Part shown: positions 1 through 11,164 of the stretch, piece by piece | How the letters are laid out: every line of letters begins with the position of its first letter | Position numbering within the stretch: position 1 is the stretch's first letter | Source: Micrasema longulum | Lineage: Eukaryota > Arthropoda > Insecta > Trichoptera > Brachycentridae | Direction: 5' to 3' | Assembly (NCBI GenBank): GCA_022494885.1 | Contig: JAGVSM010000957.1 | Coordinates: forward strand, 62,001-126,000 | DNA: 64,000 nt | Program-made: the position numbers and the translations under genes | Notes under the pieces: model-generated | The model's input: only the letters and a program-made list of their open reading frames with translations | What the model was told of the DNA's origin: nothing | Database searches by the model: none

Positions 1-560
1 AAGTAGAACCCGTACCCGTCAAAACACGCTAAACATCGAAAAATATGGCTACCCGGAAACCAGAAATTAATCACAATTCTATAATTGGTTGTTTATTATT
101 AACACATGTTCACATGAACCTGTGACGTTTCAAAGTAGTTTATTTTTATTAATTTTTTCATATATTTTGAGGAACTTCACTATACAATTAAATGCTTTAA
201 TTTATACTGTGTTATATCCCATAGCACTGAACTATCTCATTACATCAAACGTTTTTTATACAAAAAAATAACTAACTAGCACTTAAACCAGCAAATGACA
301 TGTCATAAGCTCTGTAAATGCCTAGACTTCCATAATCCCTTCTCTAAAATGTTCTCCATTCCAGATGAAATTTGTTAATCTTAATGACTCCCTAGGGGGT
401 GAAATCTAGTCTTTTGTCTACAAACATTTGGACAAACTCAAAATACCGTAATAAAACCAACTGGTCCAAGTAGACGTTTCAAAATTGGAAAATTGATTCC
501 AGGCGTTGCCTAGTATGTAAAATTATTTAATCAGATGAATCTCTTCACAACAACAAAGGT
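1..560. other. Left-edge spacer, dispersed repeat
   Basis: No gene is supported here. The stretch from about 310 to 460 (beginning CTGTAAATGCCTAG) recurs in diverged form at about 28960-29010, and its second part resembles 42236-42300, so it belongs to a dispersed repeat. The short open frame at 89-271 is AT-rich and looks accidental. Confidence 0.5.
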
Positions 561-632
561 TTCAGCTCTTTAACTTCACTAAAATCAACAAATGGAAGAA
601 TTGAAGAAATATGGACGAGAAATCAGCGCAAC

Positions 633-1656
633 GTGGTCTTTGCCAAAATGGAGGAAGTGCAGTTAAATGATTCGCTTTTTGCATTTGATGGGAAAACGTG
701 TGAGGAAATAAAAGCAAAATTGGATGTTGTTTATGGGGACCCTTCGCCATTAATGATAATGGGTAGATATTGGTTCAATGAATTTAAACGTGGACAAACA
801 TCTGTTTTTGATGAGAATCCCGGAGAAGGGATTACCGAGGAAATCATTGAAAAAGTCCAAGACATAATTTTCACTGATTGTCAAACGAAAGTGCGCAGAG
901 GAGAAGACGCCATAGGTGTGTCGATGGAAACGGCAATTAATATCTTACATAAGTTGGTGATGAAAAAGTTGTCAGCCCGATGGGTGCCGCGAATGCTTAC
1001 GGTGGATGCGGCTTTCAACTTTGAAGCTGCATTTGAAGCAATTTAAGAACAATCTGAAGGACCTTTTGCATCAAGTTATCACCGTCAATGAGACCTGAAT
1101 TCATCATTATACACTGGAAACTAAGCAACAATTGAAATAATGGGTTGCTTCCGGTGAATCTGCTCCAAAGTAAGCCAAGACAATTCATTTGGCCGGAAAA
1201 ATTATGTCAATATTTTTTTTAAAAAGGAAAAAAATCACTGGGCAATACTACACCGAGTTATTGGAAGGAAACACAGCCCTATTTTGCAAATTAAGAACTG
1301 CTATTTCACCATGACAACGCATCAGCACATTCATCCGTAACTGTCCCGCCAAATGCGTGAATTGCATTATGAATTTCTGCGGCAACCCCCCTTTTGATTT
1401 TTTCTTATTCCCGGACATGAACAAATAGCTCCCAGGAAAAAAAAATTGCTCAAATGAGGAGGTCATCATCGAAACAAAGGCGTATTTTGCACAGTTCGAC
1501 AATACCTATTCTTTGGGGGTCTAAAAAAATTGCAGGAATGTTGGGAAAAGTGCATAACTCTAAAAGGGGACTATGTTGAAAAACAAATCATTTGTTTTTA
1601 AAAAAAAATTACCTTTGCATTTCTAACGGGTTCTTATTGAACCGCCCTCATATTAC
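633..1656 (+). pseudogene. Decayed mariner transposase
   Basis: The open frame at 633-1046 resembles the N-terminal half of a mariner transposase of the SETMAR-like type, with a helix-turn-helix part containing RYWFNEFKRGQTSVFDENPG and a following segment rich in MLT. After the stop, frames with resemblance continue in pieces: HQVITVNET near 1068, then a QWVASGESAP-like segment near 1140, then heavily decayed sequence to about 1640. The right end, TTCTTATTGAACCGCCCTCATA near 1630-1652, resembles a mariner terminal repeat. Frameshifts and stops mean it cannot encode an active enzyme. Exact ends are not defined. Confidence 0.75.
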
Positions 1657-1978
1657 ATACATACATTATTCATCGAGTCTTTAAAAGGCAGAGTTTTTCA
1701 TTGTTTTTGTTTTGTATTCACAATATTTATTTGCATAAACACAATATGTAGTCATTCTATTCATAGCAAATGAACTAACACAAAATATGTACCTGAATCA
1801 TAATTCTCAATCATAGAAAGTTGTTTGGTGTTTAGTTGCAGTTTTCATGAGCCTCGCAAGTATATTCATTAAGGCTATACTTGAAATAAATATACAAATA
1901 AATTCAATACTTAATAAAACAGCTTTATTTATATTAGATTAAATGCAGCTATGTTTGATTACTGCATACATATTAAAT
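1657..1978. other. EXOSC7: 3' flank and 3' UTR of EXOSC7
   Basis: Non-coding AT-rich sequence below the EXOSC7 stop codon. A polyadenylation hexamer on the minus strand (TTTATT on the plus strand) lies at 1924-1929, about 50 bases past the stop, so the 3' UTR is probably short. Confidence 0.5.
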
Positions 1979-4969
1979 TCACTTCAAAAATCCATATGGT
2001 GCTTTCTTTTTATCACTGGCACTTTCCTCTTCATATAAAGACTTACTAAGTGCTTGATCGAGAGTCAACCCAGCTGACCTAAAATATAATTTACATACAG
2101 GATATATATAATAATACCAATATTTAAGTAACTTCTATATGTATATTGAATTCTAGTGAATATAACAATTGTTTTTTATATTGCCGTTTCTAAATGAATA
2201 TTACAACAATATGGCATAATATAGTTCAGTATTGCTGATACTTAGACTCATCAGTCAATTAACCCATGTCATATGGATGGACATGTAACAAAAAACGAAT
2301 AAATATTCATTCAAATACCCCGTATTATTTTTAATCAATAAATAATAGACAATATCAGACCCCCATTAAAGGCCTGGGGACGTCCAATCAACATGTTTAG
2401 TGTTGTATTTATTGTTGTATTTATCAACATTTAGTTACAACTTACAATCCTTCCTTCAATTCTCGTGTTAGGGATGAAGAATGTAAAGATCCGCCTCCAT
2501 GAGTCATGACAGTGGTAATTTTTCCGGCAGAAGAATCTGAGTTCCCTCTATAGGACATTGGATTCCCGGTTATTCCGACGACAAGAGAAACGGGACTACA
2601 TTTCTCTTCTTCAGCGCTGGGATCAACAACACAATTTTTACCAATTCTGCAAAGTGTGACCTGCAATAGATAACATAACTGTAATTAATACCAGCCATTC
2701 ATGTGTTTTCTTGTGTTTTCTTGTGTAAATGAAATTAAGGAAAAATTTAATTAATTTAATAGAATTTGTGGATTAGATAAATAAAGCAATATTAATATAA
2801 CCTGCTTCGATTTTTACTTCATATGTTACTACAATCTTTCTGATGATTCCACAAGGACTTCAATTATATCACTTTGATATGATGCACGCAGGCAATCCAT
2901 TTTTTTAAGTCAAAATATGAATATGTTTACAGCAAAATTAAAGTTCACAATTCAACTGTAACAAGTTTGATACAATATTTTGGAAATACAATACACATTA
3001 AAAAATGTCTTACGAGTAATGGAGCTGTTCCAACGTTTAACCTTACAGAGTTGAATAAATCATCAGATAATTTAAGGTCAATGGAGCCTCCATCAATAAC
3101 CGCTGCTTCTACGCGTGGTATTCTAGTATTAAAAAGTGCAGCTTTAACCGCTAATGATACTGCATCAAATAGATTTCCGCCGCATTCTAGAATCTATAAA
3201 TATAAAATTTTAAATCATTTTATTTTATTGGGTCTAATTATTTTAATGCTTCTTGTACACCTTGCCTAAAAACAGAGTAGAAAAATTATATAATGTAAAA
3301 TTGATGTTAGTAACCCTGGAGATTTTTTTTTGATAGGGGATACACCTGTTAAAAGAGGGATAAGCTTTCAACTCTGAAAAGTTATACAATGTCAAGTTTA
3401 TGTTAGTAACCTCTGAAGACTGTATTTTTAATGGGGGATACGCTAGTACTAAAAGAAGGGTAAACTTTCAAATCAGATAAATTAAAAATAAAAGCATGAT
3501 CCCAATATACTATTTTATATGGCAGGTCCCATAATTTGACTAAAGGCCATACTTATTAGATTTCCTTATACCAGGTTTATATTAAGAAATAACTATACCT
3601 GGTTTAACTATTTATAATCGATATAAAAAAAAGCTTACTTATAAAAATATTTATTACCTAGAATACCAATTCACAGGTTATTTCATGCTTACTTTTTTAA
3701 ACAGTCAACACTGATATGTGCGCGTGCACAGTAACTTTTATAACAACACAAACAAATGTCAAAGTCAAATCGAGACTACTGTCAGTGTAATCGAGAACAT
3801 GGAGAAAACCGTTAGAAAAAGAAATCAAAACTAGAAAGAAGAGAAGTTAAAAACGAATTCTATAGTTTATTCATGTTTCTTTTTTTATCACAATTAATTA
3901 AAACACATACAAACATATAACATTTCAGATATTATTTAAACAAATAATTTAAAATCACTTGAATCGCATTGAGATGGTCGCGGGACTTCGAAATTGTTTA
4001 AAATTGAAAAAAAAACTGATAAACTATCCATTTTGATTTGCCACAGGACCACAACCCGGTTCACTACTTACCAAGTAAAGCTAGAACGATTTTGAATTTA
4101 AAATAAATTCAAAGCTGATCAACAATGTCGGTTATTAGTGGGATAAATAATTATTTTTTAATATTGTTATATTTTTAAAATATCAATTTCACTCACCAAT
4201 ACATCAACAAATAATTTCCAGCATTGTTTTTCGGGTAAAATACATAATTGTTTTAAATCAAATGCTTGTGGTGATTCATATGCCCTTAACAGACTATTAG
4301 ATATCAATGTTCCTAGTTGCTCTCCCCCTCTTCCTTCAAACTCGGGGGTTGCGTTAGCCGAACTAAAACAAAGGTACTATATATAAAATTAGCAGATAGC
4401 GGTTTGGAGAGCCATTAAATTGCTGACATAATAATTATTAGCTACTTGCATTTGAAGATTTGGCGGGACAAAAAATGATTTTTCATAAATTATTTACAGG
4501 TATTTAAGTGATAATGTAAAATAAAAACCTAATTTTAAAAACTTATTTTACGCATTTCTTGCAATGGCTATAGTACAAATGTTGAAATAGTATTACATGG
4601 CGAAATAGCAAAACAATTATTAATAAACCATTTTTAATACCAGTCCACGAAAAATTCTATCTTTCCTTGGTCCCGTTTGTCGAGTGTGGGGACATCGATT
4701 TCTGCTTTAACTCCTACAAGAATATCCGTATTAGCTAGTCGTAATCTGGCTGATCCACTGGCACAGTTCACTATGTCTGTCTCTAGTTCCATTGGCCTGT
4801 AATCAATCCTAGCTCGTCCATCGGAACGATAATCATCCTAAAAAATAGAGGTTAGAAAATATAGTAAAAATGTTATAACAATAGATATATAGTGTTAAAT
4901 ATATTAAGCGTTTACCTGTACACCATGAATGATAAACATTTTTTCTGCGTCACTTAAAAGGATGCTCAT
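1979..4969 (-). CDS. EXOSC7: Exosome complex component RRP42 (EXOSC7)
   Basis: RNase PH-like ring subunit of the RNA exosome, which threads RNA to the Rrp44/Dis3 nuclease for 3'-5' processing and decay in nucleus and cytoplasm. I read six exons with consistent phase: 4916-4969, 4641-4837, 4197-4362, 3014-3193, 2446-2660 and 1979-2078, giving 303 residues (human protein 291). It begins MSILLSDAEKMFIIHGVQ, followed by DGRARIDYRPMELETDIV, the SGSARLRLANTDILVGVKAE strand typical of RRP42, CGGNLFDAVSLAVKAALFNT, and an RRP42-type end in GFLK. Eukaryotic ring subunits like this are normally structural and non-catalytic. The start is the first ATG in frame with the conserved N-terminus. It diverges from the THAP gene across about 450 bp. 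Identification is strong. Confidence 0.95.
3297..3480. repeat. Two diverged tandem units of about 95 bp
   Basis: Inside the fourth EXOSC7 intron, the stretch containing ATGTTAGTAACC, GGGGATAC, AAAAGA and CTTTCAA occurs twice in a row (about 3297-3395 and 3396-3480). This is a local tandem duplication, now diverged. Confidence 0.6.
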
Positions 4970-5422
4970 TTTTATGATTTTATGATACCGCCAAAATGAT
5001 TTGTTTATAAAACGAAGAAATATACACAGCGTTTGCACATGTCAGACGTCAACTGTCATTTTCGATTTTTAACGTTTTCGTTGTATTGGTACTGCTTTTC
5101 ACTCGCCTGTGCGCGCGTCTATGTTTTAAAAAACCATTCATAGTTTATGGATGGTACCATAAACAATAAAATTATTTTGACATTGACAGCTGACATGTCC
5201 AAGTATAAAATCATAACAAATTAAAAATTTAAAACTGAGGGACACTAACTTTGCCTGATAATATTTATATAATTCCTATGTTGTAATCAAAACGCAGTTC
5301 ATAAAGTAAATAATGATATACTCTAACTACCACTAATGATGACGTCGTTTGATACAACTTGATGTCAGTATTGTCAGTCATTTTTGTTGTCTTCTCGTTG
5401 AGAAACGGTGTTTCTTTTAGCA
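4970..5422. promoter_or_regulatory. Divergent promoter region EXOSC7 / THAP gene
   Basis: The 453 bases between the two oppositely oriented start codons must contain both 5' UTRs and promoters. The region is rich in TGTCA/TGACA pentamers: around 5039 (TGTCAGACGTCAACTGTCATT), around 5178-5200 (TTTGACATTGACAGCTGACATGTCC) and around 5362-5378 (TGTCAGTATTGTCAGTCA). Similar pentamers occur upstream of NAA35 near 63295. A TATA box is not evident. The regulatory role is inference. Confidence 0.55.
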
Positions 5423-8296
5423 ATGCCAACCTGCGCCGTTATTAGTTGTCGAAACTATAATTCAAAAACAAAGGGCACAAATATTAAATATTACTCATTT
5501 CCCAAAGACGATAGCTTAGCTCAAAATTGGATTCTTGCCTGTGGGCGAAAAAAACCTATTAACATTAAATTTGGTGAGTATTATATTTCTGTGGCTTGGA
5601 GGGCCAGTATCAGATTTTATGTTATTCTTGCCAACGTAGACGTAACTTTGTAGAGGGTCAATGTCAATTTAAAAAAGTGTTTTGTTTCATTTTACATACA
5701 CCCATATCTGGTAATGTTTTTAAAAAAAATAATATTAGTTACAAACATGTCGAACAGCTCATTATAACGCCACAAAACGGAAGGAGAATATCTCTCTTGT
5801 AATATTGCGATTTACAACATTGGTCCAAGCTTTGTGATTTGTGATAGATTTGTGCTCTAACAACTAAAGTTAATTAAAGTTGAGATAATAATTATATATG
5901 TGCACAAATGTGTTTTGCTTTCAGCTGCAATCTGCTCCATTCATTTTGATGAATCCAGCATAATGGTTTCACTACAGCAGCGGCTTTTAAATTATTCTTC
6001 AAGTACTTTCCGCAATTTAAAACCAGATGCTATTCCCACTCTAAACTTGCCAAATGAACAAAAAATATCAAAAAGAAAAAAAAAACTTAAAGGAAGAATA
6101 TCTCGGTAATGTTTTCAATGTTTATTTCTTGTTGAATAAAATATTAGAAAAATTTTACTATCAGTAAACATACGCGATTACTGAATCCTGGCTTCTAGTG
6201 TAATAATTGGCACATTGTATTTTGTGTATGTAGTCTTGGATTTAGACTTCGCATACTTATAAACTCATCTTAAGCTTTTTAAATTTACATTTGAAGTAAT
6301 TCGTGTTGAATTCTTAAGTCATTAAAAATCTTTTCTCGAACCCAGTTGTTGAATCCTGTGATTTATCTCCGTAATTAGGCCTCTTGGCCCGTTGTGGTGC
6401 AAAAACAACACAAAAATATATTGTTATTTGTATAATGTTATGATATGTACAAGTGATACTTGACTTTTATACAAAATTAGTTTCTGGAGATGTGTACAAA
6501 TACTAAATGCATAAGAGTTTTAAAAGTGCATTTAGAAAGATTATAGATTGAATATTAAAGATGATATATTATAATTAAGTTAAAATGGCATGTTAGCAAT
6601 CACTATTTTTTTTTATAAGACTTGTCAAGAAGTTGAATAAATAAAAGTCTGTAAAAAAATAATTTATATATTGCATGAAAAGTGCCAAGGACGGTATTTA
6701 ACTTTTTTTTCTACTTTTAATAAACCCAACAAAAAATGCAAAGGTAATACATAAATAGTATATATATATTTTTATATTAATGTAGTTACTCCATACTATA
6801 TTTATATTTTTAATTCCATATTAATATTAATTGCTATACACCTTCACACTGATTAATTTCATACTTTCTTCTCTTATTTTACAGAGAAAATGATCAAACA
6901 ATTGACAAATTGTCAAATAAGCTTCCCATTTCTTCATTAGAAAATGATGAAATCTTAAAGAGGTAATTATGAATATAATAACTTAAAACGACACATAAGT
7001 TGATTTTCAATACACAAGTTATAAATAATCTGTATTATCATCATAATATGGCAATAATTTATTTATGGCATTTCTACCATTTGCAATTGATGTTATTAAA
7101 TTTTGTTATAACAAGAGAAAAACATTAGATAGTAAGTCCCAAATAACGGCATTTTTAAGTTCGGAATTGTCTGCACGTTTTGCTCGCTGCATTCTTTAGT
7201 TAAAATAGAACATCGAAATGAAATTTGAATTATGTGCCAACCGAAAATTTCAAATGATAAGATTTCATTTAAACTTTTCTGCTGAGAACTTTACAGAATA
7301 CACGTTTTTACGAAGTAACAATACAGTTTATTGTGAAAATTCATTTAAACTAAGAATTGCCCCAAAAATATGAATTTCGAATTATTGTTGTTTTAATTTC
7401 CACATTTTTACTGTAATAGGTAACTTTACTTACCCGATCGACTGAAATTGTTTACATCTTTTTGCCATAAAAAATGGTGATTTCAGTTTTATATTTATGT
7501 AGAGACATTAAGAATATTGATATTTGAGGCATTGTCTAAATTTTGAACTCTTTGTAAAGGTGTATTGTGTTGAACTACTGTCAGAATATTTCGACAGTAA
7601 AATATATTAACTGGTTTTCAAATTAATAAGAATAATTGGTGTGCATGCATTATCGACCTATAGTGTGTACTAATAGGTGGGTGGCATGCATGAATATTAA
7701 TTGTAGAAATGAAGCATGCATTTAAAGATATAATATTAATGGGATTTTATCCTCAGCCTACCTTTACGATGCGACAGCGTGATAGTTAGTTAGTTACTTC
7801 ACCACTTGAAACCAAATCACTCAAATACTTGATTTCTGATTGGTATCGGAACCACAATTTTTCTAGAGCAAAATATTGATAAATTTACTCAATATGTAGG
7901 ATATACATTTTTTAATAAATATAACATTAGGTAGACAAATACGCGTCTAAAAAAATTTTCACCTAAATAATTCATTGAAGTGATTTAAAAAAATGGTAGC
8001 AAAGTGAATGGGGTTATATAAATTATTTCTGTGCTATGCATATTATGTATGTACATATGTACTTATATGAAAAATAACAATACCTCCCAATTTGTATAAA
8101 AATGTTTATTCTAGATTTCTGTTTTTTTTTCAGGAAAGATAAAAACATTGTTGAATTAAACGTGCAAATTAGTATATTAGAAGAGATAATCTTTACTTTA
8201 CAAAAGGACAATCGTGTATTGCGAGAAAAATTAACAGCAGCTCTTCAGAAAAGCAGCCTGGAAAATACTCAAACAGAAATAAAATCACTTAAGTGA
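5423..8296 (+). CDS. Small THAP zinc-finger protein with C-terminal coiled coil
   Basis: Four exons in consistent phase (5423-5573, 5925-6105, 6885-6962, 8134-8296) encode 190 residues. The N-terminus is a THAP domain, a C2CH zinc finger that binds DNA. The expected ligands are visible as C4, C9, C54 and H57, with P27, W36 and F58 at the conserved positions and an AIPTL box (86-90) matching the usual AVPTIF. Residues about 138-172 have heptad-spaced Leu/Ile and charged residues, which suggests a dimerising coiled coil. Layout and length resemble THAP1/THAP2-type proteins, but orthology cannot be settled by eye. I chose ATG 5423 because MPTCAVISC starts like other THAP domains; an upstream in-frame GTG is not needed. 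THAP proteins act in transcription or derive from P-element transposases. No transposase domain follows here. Confidence 0.85.
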
Positions 8297-8486
8297 AAGA
8301 AGTGAAATATCAAATCGATTTTTAAAACATGGAAAAGAAGACTGTTGTTTCATAATATTGACACAAAAAAATAATAACTACATATGTTACGGAATATCTT
8401 TTTGTTGAACTGTCTATTTGGGTTTTAATTTGGAAAATTATAATGACGTGTTTAAAATGGAACTGGAACCGGGCGAGTGCAGATAA

Positions 8487-8690
8487 GTAAGTCCTCCTCG
8501 TAGTTCAGTGGTTGGTGCGTTCGCCCATCATGGCAAAGCGGACACCAAATGTTTTAAGAATAGTTCTACACTGAAATACTTTATTTTTCTTGGACTTTCA
8601 CCTGAATCACCTTACCTTATTTTTCAAGAAATAAAATGACCGAAATACACTGGAGCACTGAACTGTGTATAAGTGGGTGTGGGCAGATAA
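8487..8690 (+). mobile_element. Degenerate tRNA-derived SINE
   Basis: CCTCGTAGTTCAGTGGTTGG at about 8497 resembles the A-box part of the SINE heads at 42977 and 44612. It is followed by a diverged body (GAAATACTTT, TGGACTTTCACCTGAA, CACCTTACCTT). It lacks a good B box. Confidence 0.5.
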
Positions 8691-9796
8691 ATGAGAGTGT
8701 ATTACTACTCCATCTCAATTGGAGTATGAAATCTCTATTTATTATCTAAGATTAAAGTGATTGAATGGATCCACAATTAATTAAATTTAAGCGGTCTAAC
8801 AAAAATCCAATAGTGAAATATCGCTTTTTTTAAACTTTTTTAAAGTAATAAAGGTGTATAAAATACTGTTCAGTAAAAAAAATAAGTTTTGTTACTTATT
8901 AGCAGCATAAAAAATATTTTTAAATTTTGAATTCCCGCAAAAACGGTAATTCCATTGGCCACGCCTCCAATATGTCACGATTCATGTTTATTTGTTCCTG
9001 ACCATTCAAGTTTGCTTAGAAAATTGTCACAAATCTTGACGTCATTGTCACAACTATCAATGCCAAACATGTCGCGTTTTTCTAGAGACACATTTTTTTA
9101 TATTTATTCATGAAAATATTTCTCCACAATATCTATATTGATTTTGAAAGTACAAATAATTTTTCCAAATCCATTTCATTTATGTTTATCGGTATTCGTA
9201 GTATGTGATATTTCCCTATTCCTAATTGCCCCACTTCCTAGGTAATTTTAAACACCTCTTTTTTTTTTCTTCTTAGATATGGACCAGGATTAAATGATTA
9301 CTTTTTTCTTATATTATTCTCTTTGTTATAGTTTATCAACGTGTTTTTTTTTTTATTGAAATTCTATAGAATCGATTCTAATCTAAAATTTCTCAAAAAA
9401 AAAATTATCAAACAGCCGTCCATCTTAGGCTATTCAATCAAAAGAAAAACTGTTTTATGTATTATTTGTGAAAATATACCTGCTAAAAGAAGCTTAACAA
9501 TTTTTTTATTTGATAATATTATTTGAATGAGAAAATTGGATTTAAAATGGAATGTTTACAAAGTCAAGTTTTTAGATTTAGGCATAGGCATTACAAAAGA
9601 CAATTTTATATTGGATTAAAACATCAAATTGTTGTACTTTCATGCCATCATTTGTCACACAAAATAGAGTTTACTGTGTTTTCCATTTCTGATTTGTGGC
9701 CTATTTAACAAACCAATGACCTGAAAATCAATTTATAAAGAAATCGGTTTGATAAAAAAAATATACGAAAGTATAAACCAATTAATAGGTAAAAAT

Positions 9797-9953
9797 AAAA
9801 TTACTTTGTCTTTTAGGCACCACTTTATTTTTGAGTTTATAAACCAACTAATTTCGGCAACACATTGCTTTCTTCGGGGTTAATTACAATCCAGTTAGTT
9901 TATAAATTCAAAAATATATAGTGGTGCATAAAAGACAAATTAATTTTATTTTA
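9797..9953. mobile_element. Hairpin element with hammerhead-like loop
   Basis: The left arm (AAAATTACTTTGTCTTTTAG, then GCACCACT and TTTATAAACCAACTAA) and right arm (TTAGTTTATAAA, AGTGGTGC, AAAAGACAAATTAATTTTA) pair over about 70 bases. The loop, read on the minus strand, is CCCCGAAGAAAGCAATGTGT followed by TGCCGAAA, which is similar to the cassettes at 15910 and 48055. Confidence 0.65.
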
Positions 9954-10564
9954 ATAAATTGATTAATATTGTTGTACAAAGTTAGTGCTTCAAACATTAA
10001 AAAAAGAACAGTTATAAAGGTTATTAAAAAAACAGTTATATTTTTTAAATAAAAAATACAATTTTACTTTATAATTAATTAAGACTAATCATTTGAAAAA
10101 TAGCGCTCTTTGAAGAATACAGACTATCTATAATGACATATTTAGTGACATCGACATTTTACACTGTTAATACTATAGTTTTATCAGATCTGTTAAAGAC
10201 ATTTTAAATTAATCTCCTGCTTATATTTTAACTTTTACATGTCTACTACCGGTACCTAATGAATTATTCTTGGTTGTGAACTTTTAATAATGCATATAAA
10301 TGTTCATGTAAGCAGAGAGAGAGAGAGAGGGTGGGAAATGGAGTTGGAACTATACCATGTCTTCTTCCTTTAATGTACTTTTTTTAGAATTTTTATAATA
10401 TATTTGTTTTGTATTTTTTTCCCTTCTCATTCTGTATTCATAATAAATTGATGTGAAATCCATAATTGGTATTACTTTTTAAAATTGTTTTCTTGTACCT
10501 TGTGTTTATTAAAAAGACTTTATGATTTGAATAAATAAATAAGATACACCTGTTGTTGTAATAT

Positions 10565-10690
10565 GGGCCCTGGACCTGAAGTGTGAGATAACGTCTTGAC
10601 TAATGTAACAAAAAAAGAAGGAGATACGCTGTGATTGGTGTACCGACACAGTGCTCTAAGCACCATTAGGTGCATATGAAGGAATTATGA
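10565..10690 (+). mobile_element. SINE 3' fragment
   Basis: Matches the SINE body: CCCTGGACCTGAAG, then a diverged strand, AGATACGCTGTGATTGGTGT, CAGTGCTCTAAGCACCATTA and GGTGCATATGAAGGAAT. The tRNA head is missing. Confidence 0.7.
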
Positions 10691-11164
10691 CAATTAAATA
10701 AATACGTGAATACTACAGGATACAAGTATCTTTTGAAGGTGGTATTTTTTACTTTGGAAGCCAAAATTAATATAAAAGGAGGTAGAAACAAAATTAATGA
10801 CAGTTTTAAATAGTTCAAGTCCCAAAAAATTACACAAAAAATATTGAAATCTTCATTAGCTTAATTTCAGATAAGTTGCATAAAAGAGGTCAGATTGAGT
10901 CAGTGCCATTGTGACATTAGTTTTGAATCACTGACTCTTCATTGTTCAAACTAGGTGGGCAAATTGAGCCACAATTATGGGAGCAATTTTTTAATAAAGA
11001 GTTTGGGACGATATTAGCCAAGGGCCCCTTATATCACAATGCAATTTGTCAGTCCGTTTTAACTACGACATCTGTGTGGATGGAAGAGACATAGAACAAA
11101 TAATAAAGCCATTTGAAACATTAATCTTCGTGAAAATATTAAAAAGCTTCATTTTCGTAACAAA

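Larger units (their letters stand above)
8297..11164. other. Spacer between THAP gene and SLC5 copy A
   Basis: No protein gene supported. It contains two degenerate SINE pieces (8487-8690, 10565-10690), an inverted-repeat element (9797-9953) and a short GA run at 10316-10329. Short open frames at 9341-9708 are low-complexity. Positions 9025-9065 contain TGTCA and TGACGTCA motifs. The last 100 bases before 11165 would hold the copy A 5' UTR. Confidence 0.5.

Noticed and set aside
3760..3840. Possible extra promoter or start (TGTCA motifs followed by ATGGAGAAAACC) inside an EXOSC7 intron
   Set aside because: The frame after the ATG stops within about a dozen codons; there is no evidence of a gene, though a stray promoter-like repeat remains possible.
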